Shown in pieces: positions 50,554 to 57,998 of a DNA stretch of 64,000 nt. The stretch is from Akkermansia muciniphila (GTDB lineage: Bacteria; Verrucomicrobiota; Verrucomicrobiia; Verrucomicrobiales; Akkermansiaceae). Under the pieces are notes generated by a model that was not told where the DNA came from, made no database searches, and saw only the letters and a list, made by a program, of their open reading frames with translations. Positions within the stretch are counted from its first letter, which is position 1. The number at the start of each line of letters is the position of its first letter. A program made the translations under genes and the position numbers. The stretch is from NCBI RefSeq assembly GCF_030848305.1, contig NZ_CP114598.1, positions 310,001 through 374,000 on the forward strand, read 5' to 3'.

Positions 50554-51456
50554 ATGACGCCGACCAAGAACGACATAAAAAAATGGCTCAAGACCATCAG
50601 AAAAGATCGTGAATGGCTCGCAAAGCAGTGTGGTCTGAATTCAAAACAGAGCGTAGATAACTGGTTCGCGACCACAGGGAAAATTCCTAAAGCCAAGCTC
50701 CTGCTTATTCAGAGGCTCATGGCAGAAACTCAAGCCCCCCCTTACGAAATAGAGGGCAAAGATAATATGGGAAAGCTCTTCATCACTTTGAATGAAGAAT
50801 CCCAAGAAGCTGTATTGGCGGAGTGCCGCCGCCTGAATATCACTCTTTCCGCCTACTGTTCCCTAATGATGGAATGGTGCGCTACCACACAGGAGGGGCA
50901 TGCCGTCATTCAATCTCTCATAACAGGGGCTCCACTGCCTTCTGTTAACATGAATCTTGCCCCCTTGGTACAGTCATCTACTACAAATGCCGCCAAAGAA
51001 AAAGAGGCAGCCCGCAAGAAGTTTACCCCGGTAGAAACATTCACAACCCCTCCTTTGGAGGCTCAGGGACGAATCATCGGCAACATTGCAGCCGGCAACC
51101 TGGCGGATGGAGACACCATTCCGCAGGACATCCGGCTATACCGTGAACTGGAAAAAGGGGAATACCTGCTGCGCGTCAACGGTCACTCTATGGAACCCTC
51201 CATCCCGGACGGCTCCGTGGTCATCATGAAAAAATACACTATCCCCCCCATCCCCAAACCCGGAACCATTGTTCAATACCATGATGAACGCGGCGTGACG
51301 CTCAAAAAACTGGTCCGCAGGAAAAACCCGGAAACCGGTAAAATGGAATACACCCTCCATCCCATCAACCCCGACTTCGGAGACATAGAACCCATGGACG
51401 GCGGCAAAATCTCCGGCATCTATGTGGAAACGCTGGATAGGTGGGAGAAAGCTTAA
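50554..51456 (+). CDS. prophage repressor: HTH, RHH-like middle and S24 (LexA/CI) peptidase
   Basis: A 300-residue repressor. Residues 7-55 form a helix-turn-helix (IKKWLKTIRKDREWLAKQCG, then SVDNWFATTGKIPKAKL). Residues 73-110 (GKLFITLNEESQEAVLAECR, LNITLSAYCSLMMEW) look like a ribbon-helix-helix unit. Residues 170-290 form the S24 peptidase: cleavage site Ala180-Gly181, nucleophile Ser212 in NGHSMEPSI, and lysine near 251. It should keep the lytic genes silent and self-cleave when RecA is activated by DNA damage. The gene runs opposite to the early operon and is followed by the three-Cys gene pair. Confidence 0.85.
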   Translation: MTPTKNDIKKWLKTIRKDREWLAKQCGLNSKQSVDNWFATTGKIPKAKLLLIQRLMAETQAPPYEIEGKDNMGKLFITLNEESQEAVLAECRRLNITLSAYCSLMMEWCATTQEGHAVIQSLITGAPLPSVNMNLAPLVQSSTTNAAKEKEAARKKFTPVETFTTPPLEAQGRIIGNIAAGNLADGDTIPQDIRLYRELEKGEYLLRVNGHSMEPSIPDGSVVIMKKYTIPPIPKPGTIVQYHDERGVTLKKLVRRKNPETGKMEYTLHPINPDFGDIEPMDGGKISGIYVETLDRWEKA

Positions 51457-51471
51457 TCCAAAAAGAATTTT

Positions 51472-52224
51472 ATGAGCGATAATAGTAAAATAGAGTGGAC
51501 TGACGCAACGTGGAACCCCGTTCGTGGATGCACGAAAATCAGCGATGGTTGTAAAAATTGCTATGCCTATGCCTTTGCTGAAAGATGGAGAGGCATCAAA
51601 GGCCATCCGTTTGAAAAAGGATTTGACGTTGTACTAGTCCGTGACAACCTTGACATTCCCATCAAATGGAAAAGGCCTAGAATGATATTCGTTAACTCCA
51701 TGAGTGACCTTTTCCATGAAAAGGTTCCAGACGAATTTATCAAGCAAGTCATTCAGGTGATGTTGCGAGCCAGACAACATATTTATCAGGTCTTGACAAA
51801 AAGGCCTGAAAGAATGAGAGACTTTCTTCAGAAGAATTTTCCCAACATGGAATTGCATCCTCATATCTGGTGGGGAGTAAGTGTTGAGAACAAAAAGCAA
51901 GGTCTCCCCAGAATTGATACACTCCGTCAAACGCCGGCCGCACTTCGCTTCCTCAGTTGCGAACCCCTGCTGGAGGACTTGGGTCCCATGAACCTATCTT
52001 TCATTGACTGGATCATTGTTGGAGGCGAAAGCGGACCCAACGCCCGCCCAATCAAACCGGAATGGGTACGCAGCATCAGAGACCAGGCGGAAAAACGCTC
52101 CATTCCTTTCTTCTTCAAACAATGGGGAGGGCGGAATAAAAAAGTTACAGGATCTGAACTGGATGGAACCCACTATAGAAGCATACCGGAATTCCGTTGC
52201 ATTCCTGTATATAAAGGAGTATAA
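51472..52224 (+). CDS. three-Cys-motif protein, phage Gp37/Gp68 family (DUF5131-like)
   Basis: A 250-residue protein with the family N-terminus: IEWTDATWNPVRGCTKISDG and CKNCYA, cysteines at 20, 27 and 30 (C-x6-C-x2-C), likely to bind an Fe-S cluster or zinc as in radical SAM-like proteins. Further signatures: IFVNSMSDLFHEKVPDEFI, VLTKRPERM, WWGVSVENKK and IIVGGESGPNARP, then FFFKQWGG. Its enzymatic activity is not known. It starts 15 bases after the repressor and is followed directly by its usual partner gene (TcmP), so the two are co-expressed in the lysogen. Confidence 0.85.
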   Translation: MSDNSKIEWTDATWNPVRGCTKISDGCKNCYAYAFAERWRGIKGHPFEKGFDVVLVRDNLDIPIKWKRPRMIFVNSMSDLFHEKVPDEFIKQVIQVMLRARQHIYQVLTKRPERMRDFLQKNFPNMELHPHIWWGVSVENKKQGLPRIDTLRQTPAALRFLSCEPLLEDLGPMNLSFIDWIIVGGESGPNARPIKPEWVRSIRDQAEKRSIPFFFKQWGGRNKKVTGSELDGTHYRSIPEFRCIPVYKGV

Positions 52225-52227
52225 TGC

Positions 52228-53331
52228 TTGTTAATGTCAAGTAATACAGGATTTCACAATCGTGCTTTTGATGCAGGTACTCTTCAAAAACTCAATATAT
52301 ACGCCAGTTACCTAAAGAGTGCTGTCGCAGTATTCCTAAATTTGCCTCCTACTTCTCCTGTTAAGTCCATAAATATTTATGACTTTTTTGCAGGACCAGG
52401 AATGGATGCATTAGGACGTTATGGTAGCCCTCTTCTTGCCATTAAAACAATATTGGAAATGGCAACGGCACCTCAAACCAAACATCTATGGGGAAAACCA
52501 ATATATTTTCATTTTTTTGACCGTAAAGAAAAAAGTATTAACTCCCTCCAGAAAAATATCAAAGACATTTTTGGAGACAGTCTATCTTCCCATCCACATA
52601 TAAAAATTGAGTTTAAAACATCAGATTTTGAGACTTCCTTCAATGATCATATAGAAGAAATAAGGAAAACAAATACTGCAAATATTCTTTTTATTGATCA
52701 ATTTGGAATGGCTCATTTCGATATGGAGAAGCTTATTAGCTTGTCTAAATGCTACTATACAGATTGTATGGTTTTTATGGCTTCCTCGTCTTTGCACCGT
52801 TTTAAAGAACTTCAAAATCGATTTTCTGATATGGGATACAAATTCAAAAATCCCAAAGATTATAGACATGTTCATACTCAAATATTAAAAGCATTTAGAG
52901 AAGCCCCTTTAGAGAAAAAACTATTTTTCGGATCATTTGCTTTTAAGAAAAAAACAAATATTTACGGCTTAATCTATTTTTCTGGAAGCAGAAGAGGAAT
53001 AGATCAATTTTTACGCCTGTGTTGGAAAGAAGATCCTGTAGAAGGGTTGGCAAATTTCTTCCTACATGAAGATCAGCCAAATAAAGACAGTCAACTTTTG
53101 TTTGCTTTTAAAAAAACTCATATAGAAAATCTTCAGGAACAATTTAAACTCTTTATTTTAGAGAATCATCCTATTTCAGAATCCGCACTCTATGATAAAT
53201 GTTGTGATTTATGGATGCTCCCAGAACATTGTGAACCCGTATTGAAAAAGCTAAAGGACAATAAAATTCTGCAATGCTCTTTTAGAAGACCTCAGCCAAA
53301 TCAAGATAGAGAAATCACATATTTTTCATAA
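52228..53331 (+). CDS. tcmP: TcmP, three-Cys-motif partner protein
   Basis: A 367-residue protein of the TcmP family, known for regular pairing with Gp37/Gp68-type genes. Residues about 35-75 carry INIYDFFAGPGMDALGRYGS and PLLAI, a Rossmann/methyltransferase-like glycine loop. Further pieces are IYFHFFDRKEKSINSLQKNI, TANILFIDQFG and MVFMASSSLHRF. The reaction is unknown. Two starts are possible: a TTG at 52228, eight bases from GGAG, or the ATG at 52234. An ATG overlapping the upstream stop would give only six codons. The gene is AT rich, unlike the virion genes, suggesting separate origin. Confidence 0.82.
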   Translation: MLMSSNTGFHNRAFDAGTLQKLNIYASYLKSAVAVFLNLPPTSPVKSINIYDFFAGPGMDALGRYGSPLLAIKTILEMATAPQTKHLWGKPIYFHFFDRKEKSINSLQKNIKDIFGDSLSSHPHIKIEFKTSDFETSFNDHIEEIRKTNTANILFIDQFGMAHFDMEKLISLSKCYYTDCMVFMASSSLHRFKELQNRFSDMGYKFKNPKDYRHVHTQILKAFREAPLEKKLFFGSFAFKKKTNIYGLIYFSGSRRGIDQFLRLCWKEDPVEGLANFFLHEDQPNKDSQLLFAFKKTHIENLQEQFKLFILENHPISESALYDKCCDLWMLPEHCEPVLKKLKDNKILQCSFRRPQPNQDREITYFS

Positions 53332-53521
53332 GTGACCCTTTTAGATACTCTTTTCAGTATCCTTTACCCCTCTGACATCCAAAAAATAATTTTCTTGTGA
53401 TCCAATCAATTGAGTACGGTGAATCTCTCCTAAGCAATGCAGACTGTTAAAAAGGCTGATTTTTCCATTCGGACAGCGTTCATTGAAACTCTCCTTTCTT
53501 CTCGTATCTTCAACATCACTT

Positions 53522-53728
53522 ATGCGAATACGAGATTTAATCAGACGGTTACGAGATGCTGGATTCATTCTGCAGCAAGGACAAGGACGGGGTTCCCATC
53601 GTGTATACGATCATCCTCATGGACAGACGGTAACTATCCCGGGCCACGATAATGACAATGCCCCCCACTATCTTATAGCGCAGGTACGGCGTGCTATTGA
53701 AGCTGCAGGTGGAACCTGGGAAGATTAA
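53522..53728 (+). CDS. hicA: HicA-like toxin without visible HicB
   Basis: A 68-residue protein from the ATG at 53522. It matches HicA mRNA interferases: MRIRDLIRRLRDAGFILQQG, then GRGSHRVYDHPHG with the conserved histidine, VTIPGHDNDNAPHYL and IEAAGGTWED. HicA toxins cut mRNA and are normally controlled by HicB encoded directly next to them. Here a terminator follows at once, and the upstream space has no credible HicB. The frame extends 13 codons upstream but those residues do not belong to the family. It may be an orphan or silent toxin. Confidence 0.75.
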   Translation: MRIRDLIRRLRDAGFILQQGQGRGSHRVYDHPHGQTVTIPGHDNDNAPHYLIAQVRRAIEAAGGTWED

Positions 53729-53749
53729 CACCTCCCCCTATTATATTCA

Positions 53750-53780
53750 GGAGCTGCCTCTATCGGGGCAGCTCCTTTTT
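53750..53780 (+). terminator. terminator after hicA
   Basis: GGAGCTGCC pairs with GGCAGCTCC (53750-53758 with 53767-53775) followed by TTTTT. Confidence 0.75.
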
Positions 53781-53908
53781 GTTGAGCATAGTCTCCTTAA
53801 TAACAATTTCAGTATATATTTTTACATGATGATACTGAAATGATGATTTAGGAGTTGCTTATTCTGAGAAGAGAGGCTATCATTCGGTCTCTTTTGTTAG
53901 AATGCTTC

Positions 53909-53940
53909 GCCCCTTGACCTCCGGGTCAGGGGCTTTTTTG
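53909..53940 (+). terminator. second terminator in the cargo region
   Basis: GCCCCTTGACC pairs with GGTCAGGGGC (one bulged T) followed by TTTTTTG. No gene directly upstream explains it. Confidence 0.65.
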
Positions 53941-54033
53941 TTGTCTCCGCGGGACTCCATATAGATGATTATCTATTCATATTGATTTTTTCACTCTTGA
54001 CTTTATCGTGTATTTTTTCAGTATGATTCCTTT

Positions 54034-55008
54034 ATGTTGCTCAATAGTAAAATCATCTCACTTGTTGCGTTGACGGGGATTATTGGAGGACTTGTGGGAG
54101 GGGGTGTTGTCAAAGTATGCTTTAAAGATTCATCCACGCCAACGGACATCCCTCAAGCCCCCTCCGAAATAATTAAGGCTGACCTAGTTTCTACATGGGA
54201 GCTTGCCCAACAAAATGACCTTTATTCCCTAGAAAAACTCGCCGATACTTACGAAACAGGTGAATGTGTGGAACAAAATCTCCCCAGAGCTCTTACATAT
54301 CGAAAAAAAGCGGCTAACCTTGGTAGCGCGGAATCTGCATACTTAGTCGGATATTCCTACGAAAGAGGAATAGGCATCAAAAAAAACGGGGTAAAAGCCG
54401 AGAAATACTACTGGCAAGCAGCAAAAAACGGACATCCCAAGGCACAATATTCGTTAGCTTTACATTCTTCTGGGTTGGATGAAGACGGAAATGATCCTTT
54501 TTCCCCATCTCTCAAGTTTAACATATCAAAGGAGAAAGCCTTATCTCTTTTAAAAAAATCAGCGGACCAAAACTACGGTTTGGCAGAACATATGCTCGCA
54601 GGTTTTTATTCAGAACAAAAGAAATACGACGAAGCAATTCTATTCTATGAAAAGGCAGCGAAGCACGGAGAAACGGATAAATGGGGATTGGAAAAAGCTA
54701 AAAATGGAAAAATGAATCAAGCAATCAACATTGAAAATCCTTCCACAGAAATTTTGGAAGAATTTGATGATGGAAATATTGAATATAAATGGAAAGTCCT
54801 TCTTACTAACACTGCTGATACTTTATGGAACGGATCTGTGACTTTCAAGCTTTTAGATATTAATGGAAAAACAATAGATGAAGCCATTGAATTTGATATT
54901 TCCATACCTGCGAAGGGAAATATTACAGTAGAAGGTGCTCGTTTTATACCAAAAGAAAAATTTGATTCTAAAACAAAAATCAACATTAATGTCGAATATA
55001 GTAAATGA
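54034..55008 (+). CDS. Sel1-repeat protein 1, membrane anchored
   Basis: A 324-residue protein with an N-terminal membrane segment (ISLVALTGIIGGLVGGGVVK). Residues 60-215 contain several Sel1-like repeats (for example ENLPRALTYRKKAANLGSAE-like and VKAEKYYWQAAKNGHPKAQY). The C-terminal domain (about 235-324) is strand-rich: YKWKVLLTNTADTLWNGSVT, then DISIPAKGNITVEGA, similar to FxLYD-type domains. Such proteins act in envelope signalling or bind other proteins. It overlaps the second Sel1 gene by ATGA. The gene is AT rich and lies between hicA and the integrase gene. Confidence 0.7.
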   Translation: MLLNSKIISLVALTGIIGGLVGGGVVKVCFKDSSTPTDIPQAPSEIIKADLVSTWELAQQNDLYSLEKLADTYETGECVEQNLPRALTYRKKAANLGSAESAYLVGYSYERGIGIKKNGVKAEKYYWQAAKNGHPKAQYSLALHSSGLDEDGNDPFSPSLKFNISKEKALSLLKKSADQNYGLAEHMLAGFYSEQKKYDEAILFYEKAAKHGETDKWGLEKAKNGKMNQAINIENPSTEILEEFDDGNIEYKWKVLLTNTADTLWNGSVTFKLLDINGKTIDEAIEFDISIPAKGNITVEGARFIPKEKFDSKTKININVEYSK

Positions 55009-55952
55009 ATATCTATTTCAAAAAAATAATTAATTATATTTGTTTTACTCTTCTTTTTTCAGGAGCGGGAAAATCCTTTGGAGAGTCACACGAAGTCTCA
55101 TTTGATGTTAGTCAAGTCGAAGAAATATCTCTGATCAATTCCCTGACTAAAAAAGCATTGGATGGCGACGGGGAGGCAGCCTATGAGGTCGGCAGAATGT
55201 ACCTGCTGGGAAAAGAAGTTCCAAAAAATGAGCAACGCGCTTTCTGGTGGTTCGAGCGAGGGAAAAAGGCTGGGGATATAGGTTCTCAAATTATGGTTGC
55301 TAGATGTCAAATATGGGGATGGGGAACTAATGTTGAGCCAATGGAAGCTTTAAAAAATTTAGTTGCTCCATTAAAAAATAAATCCAGCTTTGCTATATCA
55401 ACAACGTGCTCCTTATTAGATAGACATCCAGATATTTTCCTTATTTCTAAGGAAGCAAGAAAAACATCAACCTCTTTAGTATTGATGCTCACAGAATTAT
55501 TAAAAGAAAAAAATGATCCTGAACTTGCTAAAGAGTGTGCAGAAAAATTACAAAGTTTTCTTCAAAAGTTTGAAGACAAAGCATCTATAGAGGCGGAATT
55601 TGCTAATATGACTAAAACACAAGCTAAGCGGCAAATCAAAGCACAAAAAATTGCACGTAAAGAAGCTCCTTTAAGCGTTCTAAGTAAAGGTATCAAAAAA
55701 ATATCTGAATCCACAAACTATGTATGTTACTCATGGAAAGCAGAAATACTCAATACTACTGGGAAAAATTTAAATATGGATGCCAAGCTTGTAATCAAAG
55801 ATAAAAATGGCTATCAAATAAAATATACATATTCATCTCAAACTGTTATTCCCGCAAGAGAGAGCAAAGTTATCACTTCACAAGGAATGCTAGAAAAACA
55901 TTTATGGAAACCTGGAAACACGATTGAGATTATTCCTTATATATACGATTAA
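55005..55952 (+). CDS. Sel1-repeat protein 2, exported
   Basis: A 315-residue protein with a signal peptide (YFKKIINYICFTLLFSGAGK). Residues 45-110 carry Sel1-like repeats (DGEAAYEVGRMYLLGKEVPK, NEQRAFWWFERGKKAGDIGS). The middle is helical and Lys-rich. The C-terminal 85 residues (YSWKAEILNTTGKNLNMDAK, LVIKDKNG, then SSQTVIPARESKVITSQGML) resemble the C-terminal domain of the preceding gene. The ATGA overlap and shared architecture show that the two form one unit, perhaps a complex across the envelope. Function unknown. Confidence 0.7.
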   Translation: MNIYFKKIINYICFTLLFSGAGKSFGESHEVSFDVSQVEEISLINSLTKKALDGDGEAAYEVGRMYLLGKEVPKNEQRAFWWFERGKKAGDIGSQIMVARCQIWGWGTNVEPMEALKNLVAPLKNKSSFAISTTCSLLDRHPDIFLISKEARKTSTSLVLMLTELLKEKNDPELAKECAEKLQSFLQKFEDKASIEAEFANMTKTQAKRQIKAQKIARKEAPLSVLSKGIKKISESTNYVCYSWKAEILNTTGKNLNMDAKLVIKDKNGYQIKYTYSSQTVIPARESKVITSQGMLEKHLWKPGNTIEIIPYIYD

Positions 55953-56161
55953 TTCTATTCGAAACTTTTCTTTCTATCAATCATTTTGGAAATATGGCGT
56001 CATGGGTAAATTTCGCGACAAAATCCGTGCTGTTTAAAAATGTTGAATTCGATAAACAGCTTAGAAACACGGTGCCAGTTCGAGCTATCTCATGACGGCG
56101 AGAGGGAATATATATTCGTCTGTAAAATCCCCTTTCTTTTAAGTTGCAGGTTGTGAATAAC

Positions 56162-57238
56162 TTAAAAAGTGAGTTTTCTGGCCGCTTCCTTACTGTGTTC
56201 GTCCCGGAGGTGCCCATATACCTTCATAGCCAATGCTCCGCCGTCACGATGCCCCAGCCATTTAGCCACCGTAGGAATATCAATGCCTGCCTCAATGCAG
56301 GACGTGGCGAAGAAATGCCGTAAATCGTGAATACGGACGTGAGGCAGTCCAAGCCTGATACACGCGTTTGTGAGAGCCTTCCGGGGGCTTTCTATAGAAA
56401 ATACCGGGTCATCGGAACTATTCCCCCGTCTTTCTCTTCGGAGGCTTTCTATCACCTCAGCCAGAGATGCGTTAATGTACAGGGTCCGGCGTGAGGTGGC
56501 ATGTTTGATATCAGGCACGGAAATGGACTCTTTCCCGATATCTCCCCACGCCAAGCGCCGGGCTTCCTCAATACGTAACCCTGAATAAGCCAGGAAAGCG
56601 ATCATATCCGCCGCTTCGGAATATAGCCCCTTCTTTTGCCACTTCCTTAATATAGGGGCTTTTTTCACTTCCTCAACGATTCTTCGGAAATCTTCTTTTT
56701 CCGGAACGTTAAGATTTGAACTCCTCAAAGTCATCCGTTCAAGCTTGGATGCTGGATTGCTCTTGATACTTCCTGCTTCCTGAAGCATGGAAAAAACATT
56801 TTTCACAACAGCGAGTGTTCCGTTTGCTGTTCGTGCAGACACAGACAACGCATCTTTTTTCCACCAAGCCCGGCACATTTGTTCCGTGATGGCCTCTGCT
56901 GCAATATCACGAGCAACAAGCTTTTTAGCGCGGCTGGAAAAGAACTTGATGGATTCTACAGCGGCCGGCTTCAAATGGGGGCGCATTTCCTGCCGCTGGA
57001 CGTACATATCAACCGCCAAATACCAAGACACGGATTCCACGGGTAATTCATCCCTCCCTTGCTCTGCCAGGAACCCGGCCAGCCTGGAAAGGGCTTCCGT
57101 CAACACGCGCGTTTTAAGAGATTTTTTCACCGTTTTTCTTCCGGTATCAATTCGGGCATAGAAAATTTCCGACTCTTTTGACCGATACAAGTTCGGATAA
57201 TCCGTCGCAACAAGGGTGTTTTTCATACTTCCAAGCAT
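56162..57238 (-). CDS. int: tyrosine recombinase, prophage integrase
   Basis: A 358-residue tyrosine recombinase responsible for integration and excision at tRNA-Arg. The catalytic residues are Arg222 (SGLRIEEARRLAW), Lys245 (IKHATSRR), His304 and Arg307 (HDLRHFFAT), His330 (WLGHRDGG) and Tyr341 (MKVYGH). The N-terminal part should include an arm-binding domain (YARIDTGRKTVKKSLKTRVL) and SAM-like core-binding domain. The gene ends toward the cargo genes and starts about 120 bases from attR, where arm-type repeats lie between the gene and the attachment site. Confidence 0.95.
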   Translation of the reverse strand: MLGSMKNTLVATDYPNLYRSKESEIFYARIDTGRKTVKKSLKTRVLTEALSRLAGFLAEQGRDELPVESVSWYLAVDMYVQRQEMRPHLKPAAVESIKFFSSRAKKLVARDIAAEAITEQMCRAWWKKDALSVSARTANGTLAVVKNVFSMLQEAGSIKSNPASKLERMTLRSSNLNVPEKEDFRRIVEEVKKAPILRKWQKKGLYSEAADMIAFLAYSGLRIEEARRLAWGDIGKESISVPDIKHATSRRTLYINASLAEVIESLRRERRGNSSDDPVFSIESPRKALTNACIRLGLPHVRIHDLRHFFATSCIEAGIDIPTVAKWLGHRDGGALAMKVYGHLRDEHSKEAARKLTF

Positions 57239-57275
57239 GCCCTGCGGCCCTTAAACCGCAAGAATAATCTCTTTT

Positions 57276-57297
57276 TACGGACAACCATACGGACAAC
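57276..57297 (+). repeat. integrase arm-type repeats, right end
   Basis: TACGGACAAC occurs at 57276-57285 and 57288-57297, the same decamer and orientation as the pair near attL. They lie between the integrase start and attR. Confidence 0.6.
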
Positions 57298-57320
57298 CAA
57301 CACAAAGACAAAAGAAAAGG

Positions 57321-57352
57321 AAACCCCGCAAACCTTTCAGTTTACGGGGTTT
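57321..57352 (-). terminator. phage-supplied terminator of tRNA-Arg
   Basis: AAACCCCG and CGGGGTTT form a stem around CAAACCTTTCAGTTTA. On the minus strand it directly follows tRNA-Arg and is succeeded by T-rich sequence. It replaces the original terminator, which is now beyond attL. Confidence 0.65.
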
Positions 57353-57354
57353 AT

Positions 57355-57433
<79 letters not shown>

Positions 57434-57500
57434 ATGATGCGGCAAAAGAGTAACAGAGTTCATCTCGACTTGGCAAGCCCGGATCTTTGAAAAGCGCGCT

Positions 57501-57998
57501 TTAAGCACCGGAGCTGCGGTCATGCGTAAAAGATAAATTCGCCAGGGCCGCTCCAAACTCCCGCACCAGAGGCTCCTGACGGGAAAACATGCGCTCCCGT
57601 TCCTCCGGTTCCGTATCTATATACCCGTGCAGATGCAGAAGACCATGCACCATGTACCGGAAAAGTTCTCTAAAAACAGGTTCTCCGAATTCCGAAGCCT
57701 GCCGGATAGCGGTATCAAAGCTGACGATGATCTCTCCTATTCCGTCTCCATGCGGAAAAGTAATAACATCCGTCGCCGTCGGGTCATTCAAAAAACGGGC
57801 ATGCACATCCTGGATGACTTCATCGGAAACCACGCTGATTTCTACTTCATCCAATCCGGAAAGTACGGGGACAGGACCTTCAGTCAACGCCAACACAGAG
57901 GGAAGGCAACTTTCCAAGGCGCCAATCAGGGCATCCATGACGGATGAATTGAGCCTCCCCTCCTCCAGATGATTGTAGAGTTCAAGATTCGGTTTCAT
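57501..57998 (-). CDS. ybeY: endoribonuclease YbeY (rRNA maturation)
   Basis: A 165-residue protein from the ATG at 57998; upstream frame extension overlaps the HD-protein gene deeply and lacks family resemblance. YbeY is a zinc-dependent endonuclease used in 16S rRNA 3' maturation and ribosome quality control. Signatures: RFLNDPTATDVITFPHG, GEIIVSFDTAIRQASEFG, and YMVHGLLHLHGYID, where the usual H-x3-H-x5-H has Asp in place of the third His or close to it. The overlap with the upstream HD gene is 17 bases. Confidence 0.9.
   Translation of the reverse strand: MKPNLELYNHLEEGRLNSSVMDALIGALESCLPSVLALTEGPVPVLSGLDEVEISVVSDEVIQDVHARFLNDPTATDVITFPHGDGIGEIIVSFDTAIRQASEFGEPVFRELFRYMVHGLLHLHGYIDTEPEERERMFSRQEPLVREFGAALANLSFTHDRSSGA

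Larger units (their letters stand above)
53729..54033. other. intergenic stretch with two terminators
   Basis: It contains terminators at 53750-53780 and 53909-53940 and the probable promoter region of the Sel1-repeat pair. Between them I see no gene. The second terminator may end transcription from an unseen short RNA or back up the first. Confidence 0.4.

Noticed and set aside
52224..52244. Six-codon ORF (MLVNVK) overlapping the three-Cys gene stop
   Set aside because: Too short to be a gene; at most it couples translation to TcmP.
53341..53568. Minus-strand frame opposite the start of hicA as a possible antitoxin
   Set aside because: The translation does not resemble HicB, which should be a partial RNase H-like protein, and the orientation is wrong for a hicAB operon.
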